Below, in pieces: positions 31,675-44,262 of a stretch of DNA of 64,000 nucleotides; the first letter of the stretch is position 1, and the number at the start of each line of letters is the position of its first letter. A program made the position numbers and the translations under genes. Origin of the DNA: Calendula officinalis (Eukaryota > Streptophyta > Magnoliopsida > Asterales > Asteraceae); assembly GCA_963853835.1 (NCBI GenBank), contig OY970825.1, positions 24,676,835-24,740,834 on the forward strand, given 5' to 3'. The notes beneath the pieces were generated by a model, which worked only from the letters and a program-made list of their open reading frames with translations, ran no database searches and had not been told where the DNA came from.

Positions 31675-33407
31675 TGTAACGACCGAGATTTTGTAAATAA
31701 ATAAATTGTACAAAAATATGATAATTATGGATAATTCATTTCAGAACCGTAGGAATTGGTTTCGTGTCATTTGGACACCGTTTGATATAGTTAGGGTCGA
31801 AACCGGGCTGAATCGGACGACCAAAAAGTGCAGCCTAGCTGCCTGGGGAAGTTCACGGCGCGAGCTATTGTTCGCGATCGTGAACTCCATACCGAGACTT
31901 GGGGTTTTTCAGAGATAGAGTTCCCGACCGGCTACCGATCGCTAACTATTCGCGACACGCAAAGTTCATGGCGCGAACTTGAGTTCGCGATCGTGAACTT
32001 GTTGGTTCTGTATAAAAACGAGTTTGAGGCTAGGGTTTAGACACCTACACCCCTAACACCTACCAGTCGTTTTTAGAGAGAGAGAGAGCTCGTTCTTAGT
32101 GTTCTTGGGCTTGAATCTTCATCAATTTTGGAGATTTTAACATCAAAGGTAAGGATTCTTGATTATCTTGCTTACTTATCTTAGTTTCAAGCTTTTCATG
32201 GGTGTCAATGGCGGTTTTAGGAACCAACCACATCATCTTTGGGGAAGATGATCTAACATGAGTGTAAAACACTCATGGTAAGCTTGTAATCAATGTGTAC
32301 AAGCTAGATTTGGGTTTATGGATAGAAATCTTGAACTAGGGTTTGAGATTTCCGCCGAGTGGTATGAACTTGGTGATTGGGAATGTTAAGATGGATTAAC
32401 TAGTAGCTAGTTATGGATTATAACTAGATTTTGTAACGATATTGATAATAGGTCAAGAAGGAGTTGAGATTGGAAGTACTTCTTTGGTTGAGAAGTAGAG
32501 ATTGTGTTGATTTACACAAGTATTGGATAGCATTGCTAAGGTGAGTACATGTGATCTTTCTAAGTACATAGTAAACCTTGTTTTATGAATTGAAATGATT
32601 TGAGAGTCTTTATTAGATAAATATTTTTAATAAAGAAAAGATTAAATTGATAGAATATGAGTATTGATAGAGTATGAATTTAATTGAATTGAATTATAAA
32701 TTTATTTGTTTAGTTACCACTAGTATGATTGAGTTGTGATGTGGGGCTTTGACCCAAGTTGATAATTTGTTATGTGCTAGCTAATCAGTTGGATCCTAGA
32801 TAACCCACACAAGTTGGGGGAGTTAGTGACACCTACTTGGGACGGTACCACCCTGCGCAAAGGTAGTGGGTCGAGAAATAGATAACCCGGAAAGCAGGGG
32901 AGTTTGAGATAACCCGGAAATCGGGGGAGCAAATAGATACCCGAAAACGAGGGAGTTTACCTAGATAACCCATATCGGGGGAGTTTGTTTCGGGGAGGCC
33001 CGTTACATATGTGATTGGCTTATGGCAAGCCTTAGAGTATGTTTGACTATGTGCAATTTGATAATTATTTAATTATTATATTATTGCAAATATTTTTCTA
33101 ACCGGGTCTAAAACCCATGTTTCTCACGAGACAATCTTGTCTCACGTACTACGTTTATTTTGACTATGTACTCAGGTTCGGGAGCTAAAGATTAGGCGGC
33201 CCGTAGTTAGCATTTGGAAGTGATTAGCTCGGTGTACTTATTTAATTCCCTAGACTATAGTTTTTGTTATATTTGTAACACCGGTTTTGGTACTTTCTAA
33301 TTATTCCAAATGTTTTAGTTAAACCATATTTTTTAGATACTCGGTTTGTAAAGACTTATATTTTTATTTTAAAGTTTTAATTTGGGTTGAAAAATCGGTG
33401 TGTTACA
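31675..33407 (+). repeat. 5' LTR of element A (1733 bp)
   Basis: TGTAACGACC start and GTGTTACA end. A TATA-like TATAAAAA lies near 32010. Just upstream is a palindrome-rich block with two copies of GTTCGCGATCGTGAAC. The U5 side has repeated 'GGGGGAG' phrases (about 32815-32995). Confidence 0.9.
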
Positions 33408-33410
33408 ACT

Positions 33411-33422
33411 TGGTATCAGAGC
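33411..33422 (+). other. Primer binding site of element A
   Basis: TGGTATCAGAGC three bases after the LTR end, complementary to the tRNA-Met 3' end. Confidence 0.9.
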
Positions 33423-33631
33423 TTTAGTCTAAGTGAATTAGGTTGGTTTCCCCACCCTAGACTTAGACTTTGCTTTTGGGACATTATGTGCTATAGGAAG
33501 TTTGGTTGATCTTTAAGAGTGAGGGTTGACCATAAAGGGAATTATTTTGAATCGAGCTTTTCTTATATTTTATTTTGACTATTTAGTCAAGTTATTGGAT
33601 TCTAATTGGGTTGACATCTTATTATAGTAAG

Positions 33632-36600
33632 ATGGCTAGAACGAGAAGTGGTCGATTGTTGGACGGAGAACAAGCTTCGAATGTGAATCAAGATGGTAAT
33701 GGATTAGCCAATTTTGGTATCGGGAATAACCATACCCCGGTAACAATGGAGACAATCCAATCCATGCTCACTAATATGAGAAATGTGATGCAACAAGATG
33801 TTAACCGGATCATAAATGATCGGTTGAACCTTGGTGATGGTGGAGAGGAAGAAGAGGAACGTTGTGATGACGAGGAAAGGGAGAAAAGTGAAGATTCCCC
33901 ACCTCTCACAAAGACTAAGTCAACGGATGCAAGTGTCCCAACCGAGAAGTCCTCTAATGAGGAAAGTGGTGAAGAAAGAAAGATTGAACGTGAAGGATGT
34001 TCTTACAAAACATTCCTTGCTTGCCGACCCGACACCTATTTCGGGAGTACGGAACCGAAAGTGACGGTTCGTTGGATTCGAGAGACGGAACATGTGCTTG
34101 AAAGTAGCAAGTGCAAGGAAGAAGACATGGTGACTTATGCCTAACGTTTGTTGAAAGATGATGCTCTTACATGGTGGGACACCGTGTATGAAACCTTGGG
34201 AAAGAAAGCCGTTTACAAGATGTCGTGGGATGAGTTTACTAGGAGACTCAAAGAGAAGTTTTGTCCCGAAAGGGAGTTGGAGGAGTTATTGGAGGAGTTC
34301 TTGCATTTCAAGAAAGGTAATCTGACCTTGGATGAGTATACCAAGAAGTTCACGGGATACCTCCCATTTGTGTCAAGTACCTACCCAACCGAACGTAGTC
34401 GTGCGGTTTGGTTTGCTAATGGGTTGCCATGGGAGTATGATCTAGAGGTGAAAAGGGCGACTACCCTTGATGAGGCGATCAATGTCGCCCGAAGTGTTGA
34501 GAAATTTAGTTAAAGAAGAATTCAAGAGAGGTCGATTGGTAATGAAAAGAGGAAGTTTGAAAGTTTTTCGGGACCATCCAAGAAGAGCAAGTTTGCCCTG
34601 AGCGGGTCAAAACAAGGAAGTGTTGGTGGATGTAGGAAGTGTGGTAGGGACCACAAAGGTGAATGCAAGGCGGACTCCAACGGTTGTTTCAAGTGTGGTC
34701 GGTTTGGCCACAAGGCTAAAGATTGCAAGGTGAGGAGCCTTGATGAAGTAGAGTGTTTCTCGTGTCACGAGAAAGGGCATTATAGTAATGTTTGCCCAAA
34801 GAAGGGAACCGAAACGTTGGTGTCAACCGCTCACAAGAAACTGGAGCCGTCGAAAGTCAAAGGGCGTGCCTTCCAACTCACGCGTGAGGAAGCCAAGGAG
34901 ACTCATGATGTCGTCTCAGGTACCTTATTCATAAACTCCATACCCACCTATGTATTGATTGATTCGGGTTCTACTTATTCTTTCGTGTCTCATGAATTTG
35001 GTGCTAAGTTTAAGGTTCCCCTAGAGTTACTTGATGATTTGTATGAAATAGAACTAGCCGATGGAAAAACCTCTATGGTTCAACATGTCTATAGAGACTG
35101 TGAGTTAGAAATCGATAGCAAGAAGTTTAAGGTTGATTTGATGCCTATGGGGATTAAGGCTTTTGATGTGATTATTGGAATGGATTGGTTGGGAATCCAC
35201 CAAGCCAAGATTTTGTGTGGAAAGAAGTTAGTGTCGATTAAATCTCCCGAAAATGAAAAGGTGTACATCTATGGGGAAAAGAGGCACCACATGCCAAACT
35301 TGTTAACCACCATTAAAGCAAGAAAATGTTTATCCAAAGGATGTGCATCATTTATAGCTTATGTCCTAGATGGAAGAAAAGAGAAGAAGACGGTCGAGAA
35401 TGTGAAGATTATTCGAGATTATCCCGAAATTTTCCCCGATGACTTACCCGGTCTACCACCGGAGAGACAAGTCGAGTTTCGTATTGATTTAGTTCCGGGG
35501 GCGACGCCGATTTCCCGAGCCCCGTATCGTTTAGCTCCAACCGAAATGAGAGAGTTGATGGCTCAACTCCAAGATTTACTTGATAAAGGTTTTATCCGTC
35601 CTAGTTCGTCACCATGGGGTGCACCGGTTTTATTTGTAAAGAAGAAAGATGGTTCGATGAGAATGTGTATTGATTACCGAGAGCTTAACAAGATGACGAT
35701 TAAGAACCGGTATCCTTTGCCAAGGATATTTGTTTGACCAACTTCAAGGAGCCGAATATTTCTCCAAGATTGATTTGAGATCGGGTTATCATCAAGTTCG
35801 TGTTAAGGAAGGTGATACCGAAAAGACGGCCTTTAGAACTCGTTATGGTCATTATAATTTTTGGTTATGTCATTCGGTTTGACGAATGCCCCGGCTATTT
35901 TCATGGATCTCATGAATAGGGTTTGTAAACGTTCCTCGATAAATTTCTCATCGTGTTCATCGATGATATTCTTATTTTCCCCAAAACCGAAGAAGAACAT
36001 GAAGAACATTTGAGGCAAACTTTGGAAGTCTTGAAACGAGAAAAATTGTATGCCAAATTCTCAAAGTGTGAATTTTGGTTGCGGAAAGTTCAATTTCTTG
36101 GTCATGTAGTATCCCGAAGCGGGATAAAAGTTGACCCGTCTAAGATTGAAGCGGTAAAGAATTGGGAAGCACCGAAGACCCCAACCAACGTTAGAAGTTT
36201 CTTTGGGTTAGCTGGTTATTACCAAAGATTTATTGAAGATTTTTCCCGAGTGGCGGTTCCACTCACTAGGCTAACGAGAAAAGATGTGAAGTTTGATTGG
36301 GGGAAAAAGCAAGAGGATGTTTTTGCCCTGTTGAAGGAGAAGTTGTGCAATGCACCGATTCTATCTCTACCCGATGGCATGGAAGACTTCGTGGTGTATA
36401 GTGACGCCTCGAATAAAGGTCTCGGTTGTGTTTTGATGCAAAGGGGGAAAGTGATAGCTTATGCTTCAAGACAATTAAAGAATGCGGAAGAAAGGTACAC
36501 AACACATTATTTAGAGTTGGCGGCGATTATTTTTGCCTTGAAGATTTGGAGACATTACTTGTATGGAACGAGATGTATATTGTACACGGATCACAAAAGT

Positions 36601-38244
36601 CTCAAGTACGTGTTTACACAAAAAGACTTGAATATGAGGCAAAGAAGGTGGATTGAGTTGATTAGTGACTACGATTGTGAAATCGTTTATCACGATGGAA
36701 AGGCTAATGTAGTAGCCGTCGCCTTGAGTAGAAAAGTTTATGAAAAGCCGGTTAAGGCTAAGTTGATGCGGATTGATGTAGTATCTAGTTTTATTGAAAG
36801 TATAAAAAACGCACAAAAGGAAGTGACGGGAAAAGACGAGTATATACAAGAGAGATTGGGAAAGAACCAAGTATTTGAAGAAAATGGTCAAGGGTTGAAA
36901 ACCGTGAATGGTCGAATTTGGGTTCCGAAATTCGGTGGAAACCGAAAAGTGTTGTTGAATGATGCTCACAAGTCCAAGTACTCGATTCATCCCGGAAGTA
37001 CAAAGACTTATCAAGACTTGAAGAGAATTTATTGGTAGCCGGGGATGAAGTCGAGGGTAGCAAAGTACATTTCAAAATGTGCCACGTGTGCACAAGTGAA
37101 AGCCGAACACCAAGTGCCATATGGCATTGCACAATCGTTGCAAGTGACGGCCGGAAAATGGAAAGACATCACAATGGATTTCATTATTGGTCTCCCAAAG
37201 ACTAGTAGAAACCATGACGCCATTTGGGTGATTGTTGAAAGGTTAACGAAAAGTGCATTATTTCTAGCTATTCGGGAAACTATGCCACTCGAGAAGTTGG
37301 CAAAGTTGTATGTTGATGAAGTTGTTAGATTGAACGGGGTACCGATGTCGATTGTGTCCGATCGGGATGCAAGGCTTAGCTCGAGATTTTGGAGGTCATT
37401 CCAAGAAGAATTGGGAACAAAGTTGAGATTGAGCACGGCTTACCATCCGCAAATCGATGGTCAAAGTGAAAGAACGATCCAAACGGTCAAAGATATGTTG
37501 AGATCGTGCGTATTAGATTTTGGTGGTAAATGGGATGAGCATTTACTGTTAGTTGAGTTCTCATATAACAATAGTTATCATTCTACGATTAAAATGCCAC
37601 CGTTTGAGGCATTGTATGGGAGGAAGTGTAGGACGCCTTCTTGTTGGTTAGAGGCGGGTGAGACGAAACTCACGGGTCCCGAGATTGTGAAAATAACAAA
37701 TGAGAAAATTGGAATAATTCAAAAGAATATGAAAGTGGCACAAGATCGCCAAAAGAGTTATTCGGGTTTGAAAAAGCGACCTTATGATTTGAATGTCGGT
37801 GATGTGGTGATGTTAAAGGTATCGCCTTGGAAAGGCGTGATGAGATTTGGTAAGAAGGGCAAATTGAGCCCGAGATATGTTGGCCCATTTAAGATTTTGA
37901 AACGGGTCGGTTTACAAGCATTTAAGTTAGAACTTCCACCCGAGTTGCAAGGTGTCCATGACACCTTTCATGTTAGTAATTTGAAGAAATTCTTGGGTGA
38001 AGTGGAGAATATTATCCCACTTCAAGATTTGCGGGTCGATGCACCCAACCGATTGATTGAAGAGCCCGAGGCCATATTGGAGGCCCAAACAAAGAAATTA
38101 AGGAACAAAGAGATTGAGTTGGTGTTGGTCAACTGGATGCATTCCCTTGGGCCAAATTTGACTTGGGAAGTCAAGGATGAGATTAAGAAACGCTACCCGA
38201 ACTTTGTAGATTATGATGCGATTACGAGGACGGAATCCTCTTAA
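33632..38244 (+). pseudogene. Element A gag-pol with stops and a frameshift
   Basis: ATG at 33632 (MARTRSGRLL). Gag core (WWDTVYETLG, EFLHFKKGN, EYTKKF), zinc knuckles (CRKCGRDHKGEC, CFKCGRFGHKAKDC, CFSCHEKGHYSNVC), protease VLIDSGSTYSFVS, RT (KKDGSMRMCIDYRELN, FIDDILIF), RNase H (YSDASNKGLGCVL) and integrase (CATCAQVK, MDFIIGLPK, SDRDARLSSRFW, HPQIDGQSER). Lesions: TAA at 34142-34144, TAA at 34511-34513, a frameshift near 35735 where several bases are missing compared with element B, and TAG at 37036-37038 replacing Trp. The C-terminus (VLVNWMHS..LTWEVKDE) is chromodomain-like. Not functional. Confidence 0.9.
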
Positions 38245-38256
38245 GGGGTAAATAGT

Positions 38257-38792
38257 TGTAACGACCGAGATTTTGTAAATAAATAAATTGTACAAAAATA
38301 TGATAATTATGGATAATTCATTTCAGAATCGTAGGAATTGGTTTCGTGTCATTTGGACACCGTTTGATATAGTTAGGGTCGAAACCGGGCTGAATCAGAC
38401 AACCAAAAAGTGCAGCCTAGCTGCTTGGGGAAGTTCACGGCGCGAACTATTGTTCGCGATCGTGAACTCCATACCGAGACTTGGGGTTTTTCAGAGATAG
38501 AGTTCCCGACCGGCTACCGATCGCTAACTATTCGCGACACGCAAAGTTCCCGGTGCGAACTTGAGTTCGCGATCGTGAACTTGTTGGTTCTGTATAAAAA
38601 CGAATTTGAGGCTAGGGTTTAGACACCTACACCCCTAAAACCCTACCAGTCATTTTTAGAGAGAGAGAGCTTGTTCTTGGTGTTCTTAGGCTTGAATCCT
38701 CATCAATTTTGGAGATTTTAACATCAAAGGTAAGGATTCTTGATTATCTTGTTTACTTATCTTAGTTTCAAGCTTTTCATGGGTATCAATGG
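38257..38792 (+). repeat. 3' LTR of element A, truncated
   Basis: Matches 31675 onwards up to the phrase CAAGCTTTTCATGGG, then switches into an inverted LTR piece of element B. Most differences from the 5' LTR are transitions. Confidence 0.9.
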
Positions 38793-38980
38793 GTGTCAAA
38801 TTGCACATAGTCAAACATACTCTAAGGCTTGCCATAAGCCAATCACATACGTAACGGGCCTCCCCGAAACAAACTCCCCCGATATGGGTTATCTAGGTAA
38901 ACTCCCCCGTTTCCGGGTATCTATTTGCTCCCCCAAAACCACCATTGACACCCATTAAAAGCTTGAAACTAAGATAAGTA
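38793..38980 (-). repeat. Rearranged LTR fragment of element B (inverted relative to A)
   Basis: On the minus strand it reads two pieces of the Tekay LTR: one like 32178-32222 and one like 32915-33060. The intervening part is missing. With the A 3' LTR it forms an inverted junction: TTAGTTTCAAGCTTTT occurs here and, in reverse orientation, at about 38762. Confidence 0.8.
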
Positions 38981-39020
38981 TCCTTTCCCAATCTCTCTTG
39001 TCTATACTCGTCTTTTCCCA

Positions 39021-42000
39021 TCACTCCCATTTGTGCGGTTTTATACTTTCTATAAAGCTACATACTACATCAATCCGCATCAACTTAGCCTTAACCGGCT
39101 TCCCATAGACTTTTCTATTCAAGGCATCGGCTACCACATTAGCCTTTCCCTCGTGATAAACGATTTCACAATCATGGTCACTAATTAACTCAATCCACCT
39201 TCTTTGTCTCATATTCAAGTCCTTTTGTGTAAACACATACTTGAGACTTTTGTGATCCGTGTACAAAATACATCTTGTGCCATACAAGTAATACCTCCAA
39301 ATCTTCAAGGCGAAAATGATCACCGCCAATTCTAAATCATGTGTTGTATACTTTTCTTCCGCATTCTTTAATTGTCTTGAAGCATAAGCTATCACCTTAC
39401 CTCTTTGCATTAAAACACAACTGAGACCTTTATTCGAGGCGTCACTATACACCACGAAATCTTCCATACCATCGGGTAGAGTGAGGATCGGTGCATTGCA
39501 CAACTTCTCCTTCAACAAAGCAAAAGCATCCTCTTGCTTTTTCCCCCATTCAAACTTCACATCTTTTCTCGTTAACCTCGTGAGTGGGACCGCCACTCGG
39601 GGAAAATCTTCGATAAATCTTCGGTAATAACCGGCTAACCCAAGAAAACTTCTAACTTCGGTTGGAGTCTTTGGTGCTTCCCAATTCTTCACCGCTTCAA
39701 TCTTAGACGGGTCAACTTTTATCCCGCTTCGAGATACTACATGACCAAGAAATTGAACTTCCCGCAACCAAAATTCACACTTTGAGAATTTTGCATACAA
39801 CTTTTCCCGTATCAAAACTTCTAGAGTTTGCTTCACGTGTTCTTCGTGTTCTTCTTCGGTTTTGGAGAAGATGAGAATATCATCGATGAACACGATGAGA
39901 AATTTATCGAGGAATGGTTTACAAACCCTATTCATGAGATCCATGAAGATAGTCGGGGCATTCGTCAAACCGAATGGCATAACCAAAAATTCATAATGCA
40001 CATAACGAGTTCTTAAGGCCGTCTTTTCGGTATCACCTTCCTTAACACGAACTTGATGGTAACCCGATCTCAAATCAATCTTGGAGAAATAATCGGCTCC
40101 TTGAAGTTGACCAAATAAATCATCTATCCTTGGCAAAGGATACCGGTTCTTAATCGTCATCTTGTTATGCTCTCGGTAATCAATACACATTCTCATCGAA
40201 CCATCTTTCCTCTTCACAAATAAAACTAGTGCACGCCATGGTGATGAACTAGGACGAATAAAACCCTTATCAAGCAAATCTTGGAGTTGAGCCATCAACT
40301 CTCTCATTTCGGTTGGAGCTAAACGATACGGGGCTCGGGCAATCGGCGTCGCCCCGGAACTAAATCGATTCGAAACTCGACTTGTCTCTCCGGTGGCAAA
40401 CCGGGTAAGTCATCAAAAAACTTCGGGAAAATCCCGAATAATCTTCACATTCTCAACCGTCTTCTTCTCTTTTCTTCCGTCTAAGACATAAGCTATAAAT
40501 GATGCACAACCTTTCGCTAAACACTTCCTTGCCTTAATGGCGGTTAACAAGTTTGGCATATGATGCCTTTTTTCCCCATAGATGTACACTTTCTCATTTT
40601 CGGGTGACTTAATCGACACCAATTTCTTTCCACACAAAATCTTGGCTTGGTGGATTCCCAACCAATCCATCCCGATAATTACATCAAAAGTCTTAATCCC
40701 CATTGGCATCAAATTAACCTTAAACTTCTTACTATTGATTTCTAATTCACAATCTCTATAGATGTGTTGAACCATAGAGGTTTTCCCATCAGCTACTTCT
40801 ATTTCATACAATTCATCAAGTAACTCTAGTGGAACCTTAAACTTAGCACCAAATTCATGAGACACGAAAGAATAAGTAGAACCCGAATCAATCAATACAT
40901 ATGTGGGTATGGAGTTTATGAATAAGGTACCTGAGACGACATCATGAGTCTCCTTGGCTTCTTCTCGCGTGAGTTGGAAGGCACGCCCTTTGACTTTCAA
41001 CGGCTCCGGTTTCTTGTGAGCGGTTGACACCAACGTTTCGGTTCCTTTCTTTGGGCAAACATTGCTATAGTGCCCCTTCTCATGACATGAGTAACATTCA
41101 ACCTCATCAAGGCTTTTAACCTTGCAATCTTTAGCTTTATGGCCAAAACGACCACACTTGAAACAACCATTGGAATCCGCCTTGCATTCTCCCTTGTGGT
41201 CCCTACCACACTTTCTACATCCACCGACACTTCCTTGTTTTGAACCGCTCGGGGCAAACTTGCTTTTCTTGGATGGTCCCGAAAAACTCTCAAATTTCCT
41301 CTTTTCATTACCAACCGACCTCTCTTGAACTCTCCTTTTACTAACCTTCTCAACACTTCGGGCGACATTAATCGCCTCATCAAGAATGGTCGCACTCTTC
41401 ACTTCGAGTTCATACTCCCATGGTAACCCATTAGCAAACCGAACCACACGACTACGTTCGGTTAGGTAAGTACTTGACACAAACGAGAGGTATCCCGTGA
41501 ACTTCTTGGTATACTCATCCAAGGTTATATTGCCCTTCTTGAAGTGCAAGAATTCTTCCAACTCCCTTTCGGGACAATACTTCTCCTTGAGTCTTCTAGT
41601 GAACTCATCCCACGACATCTTGTAAATGGCTTTGTTTCCCAAAGTTTCATACACGGTGTCCCACCATGTAAGAGCATCATCTTTAAACAATCGTGAGGCA
41701 TAAGTCACCATGTCTTCCTCTTTGCACTTGCTACTCTCAAGCACACGTTCCGTCTCTCGAATCCAACGAACCGTCACTTTCGGTTCTGTACTCCCGAGAT
41801 AGAAGTCGGGTCGACAAGCAAGGAATGTTTTGTAAGAACACCCTTCACGTTCAATCTTTCTCTCTTCACCACTTTCTCCATTGGAGGTCTTATCGGTCGG
41901 GTTGGTGTTTCCCGTTGACTTAGTCTTAGTGAGTTGAGGGGAATCTTCACTTCCCTCCCTCTCTTCCTCAAAAAGATGTTCTTCTTCCTCCCTTTCATCA

Positions 42001-42213
42001 TCATCACCTCCTAAGTTCAACCGATCATTTATGATCCGATTAACATCTTGTTGCATCACATTTCTCATATTAGTGAGCATGGATTGAATGACCTCCATTG
42101 TTACCGGAGTATGGTTGTTCCCGATACCCGAATTGGCCAATCCATTCCCATCTTGATTCAAATTTCGAAGCTTGTTCTCCATCTAACAATCGACCACTTC
42201 TCGTTCTAGCCAT
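39021..42213 (-). pseudogene. Element B gag-PR-RT-RNase H with frameshifts, truncated
   Basis: The family ATG (MARTRSGRLL) is at 42213-42211, but an extra base about 50 nt later breaks the frame. The apparent start at 42182 (MENKLRN) is therefore an artefact. From there the frame is open to 40413: gag core, three zinc knuckles (CRKCGRDHKGEC, CFKCGRFGHKAKDC, CYSCHEKGHYSNVC), protease VLIDSGSTYSFVS. Small indels near 40418 and 40360 shift the frame. RT and RNase H (FIDDILIFSKTEEEH, YSDASNKGLSCVL) are open to 39021, then a frameshift. The remaining coding sequence stops at the rearranged junction near 38981. Confidence 0.88.
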
Positions 42214-42421
42214 CTTACTATAATAAGATGTCAACTCAATTAGAATCCAATAAGTTGACTAAAGAGTCAAAATTAAACATAAGAATAGCTCGATTTAAAA
42301 CATTTCCCTCAATGGTCAACCTTAATCCTTAAAGGTCAACCTAACTTCCTATAGAACATAATGTCCCAAAAACAAAGTCTAAGTCTAGGGTGGGTAACCA
42401 ACCTAATTCACTTAGACTAAT

Positions 42422-42433
42422 GCTCTGATACCA
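42422..42433 (-). other. Primer binding site of element B
   Basis: The minus strand TGGTATCAGAGC lies three bases inside the LTR end. Confidence 0.88.
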
Positions 42434-42436
42434 AGT

Positions 42437-44262
42437 TGTAACACACCGATTTTTCAACCATATTTAAAACTTTTAAAAATGTAAAATATATGTCTTTACA
42501 AACCGAGTATCTAAAAATATGGTTTAACTCAAACATTTGGAATAATTAGAAAGTACCAAAACCGGTGTTACAAATATATCAAAACTATAGTCTAGGGAAC
42601 TAAATAAGTACACCGAGCTAATCCTACCAAATGCTAACTACAGGCCGCTTAATCTTTAGCTCCCGAACCTGAGTACATAGTCAAAATAAACGTAGTACGT
42701 GAGACAAGATTGTCTCGTGAGAAACATGAGTTTTAGACCCGGTTAGAAAATAATTTGCAATAAAATAATAACTAAATAATTATCAAATTGCACATAGTCA
42801 ATCAAGACTCTAAGGCTTGCCATAAGCCATTCACATACGCAACGGGCCTCCCCGAAGCAACTCCCCCGATATGGGTTAACTAGGTAAACTCCCCCGTTTC
42901 CGGGTTAACTATTTCTCCCCGATTTCCGGGTTAACTATTTCTCCCCCGATTTCCGGGTTAACTATTTCTCCCCCGATTTCCGGGTTAACTATTTCTCGAC
43001 ACACTACCCTTGCGCAGGGTGGTACCACCCCAAGTAGGTGTCACTAACTCCCCCAACTTGTGTGGGTTGTCTAGGATCCAATTGATTAGCTACCACATAA
43101 CAAATCATCTACTTGGGTCAAAGCCCATATCACAACTCAATCATACTAGTGGTAACTACACAATCAATTACAATACAATTCAATTCAGTTCATACTCTAT
43201 CAATTCAATCTTTTCTTTATTAAAAACAATTATCTAATAAAGACACTAAAATAATTTCAATTCATAATACATGGTTTACTATGTACTCAGAAAGATCACA
43301 TGTACTCACCTTAGCAATGCTATCCAACACTTGTGTCTAATAACACAATCCTTACTTCCAAGTTGAGGAAGTACTTCCAATCTCAAGGTCCTCTTGACCT
43401 AACATCAATATCATTACAAATCTAGTTATAATCCATAACTAGCTACTAATTAATCCATCGAAACATTCCCAACCACCAAGTTCATACAACTTGGTGGAAT
43501 CTCAAACCCTAGTTCAAGATTTTCCATCATCAATCCCAAATATAACTTGTACACATTGATTACAAGTCTACAAGGAGTGTTTTACACCCATGAAAGTTCA
43601 TCTTCCCCAAAGATGATATGGTGGGTTCCCAAAACCACCATTGTTACCCATACTAAGCTCAAAATGAAGGTAACTAAGCAAGATATGCAAGAATTCTTAC
43701 CCTTGATGCTTGAATCCTTCAAGATGATGAAGATTTGAGCTCCTTAGCTCCAAAAACCGTCCAAATGCTCTCAAAACCGGCTGCACTCTCTCTAGGGTTC
43801 GTAGGTGTCATGAGCCCTAGCTTCTACACAACTTTATATCCTCCAGACAGTCCTCGCTCCCCGCTCGCGTTTGCCTCGCGCCGCGAGGTGAGGCGGGATG
43901 TCTTCTTGGTCGCCGCAGAAATGCCAACCTCGCGCCCCGCTCGCGCCTGGATCGCGCCGCGAGCTCGACGCGAAGCTCAACACGAGCTCGGCGCGAGTCT
44001 CTCGCGTCTGAGTTCTGAACCCACTGTTTGATCTCGTGTCTGGCTCGCGCCTGCCACGCGCCGCGAGGGCTGTTCAGCCAGATTCTTGGCCTTTAAACTT
44101 GTTTCCATCCAAGTTTTGACTCATACTTGGTTATACCAAGTCCCAAATATCCAAACATTCGATAAAACACAAACCGAAACATAATCTAATATAAATACTA
44201 AAATTCGAATAAATCCCGAATAAATTACACGAAAAACAAACGTAAAAATTACGGTCGTTACA
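42437..44262 (-). repeat. 5' LTR of element B (1826 bp)
   Basis: The minus strand starts TGTAACGACC at 44262 and ends GTGTTACA at 42437. A TATA-like GATATAAAG lies near 43845-43837. Upstream of it (43850-44085) is a block dense in GCGCGAG and CGCGGCGCG words. The repeated CCGGGTTAACTATTTCTCCCC units are at 42897-42995. Confidence 0.9.

Larger units (their letters stand above)
31675..38792 (+). mobile_element. Ty3 Tekay-like retrotransposon 'A', 3' LTR truncated
   Basis: Complete 5' LTR (31675-33407), tRNA-Met primer binding site, gag-pol with several lesions, and the first 536 bases of a 3' LTR (38257-38792). The 5' and 3' LTRs differ mainly by C/T and G/A changes. LTR length of 1.7 kb and the C-terminal chromodomain-like tail suggest the Tekay/Del chromoviruses (inference). 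Confidence 0.9.
38981..44262 (-). mobile_element. Ty3 Tekay-like retrotransposon 'B', 3' truncated
   Basis: On the minus strand: LTR (44262-42437), primer binding site (42433-42422), gag, PR, RT and RNase H, then truncation. Integrase, chromodomain and the normal 3' LTR are lost. It is close in sequence to A but in the opposite orientation. Confidence 0.88.

Noticed and set aside
31706..32040. 70-residue frames duplicated in both LTRs of element A (also 38288-38622)
   Set aside because: They lie in the LTR U3 around the palindromic cassette; presence in both copies reflects LTR identity, not coding constraint.
40413..42182. MENKLRN as the true start of element B gag
   Set aside because: Element A shows the family start MARTRSGRLL. 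In B the same ATG exists at 42213 but an extra base shifts the frame, so the later ATG is incidental.
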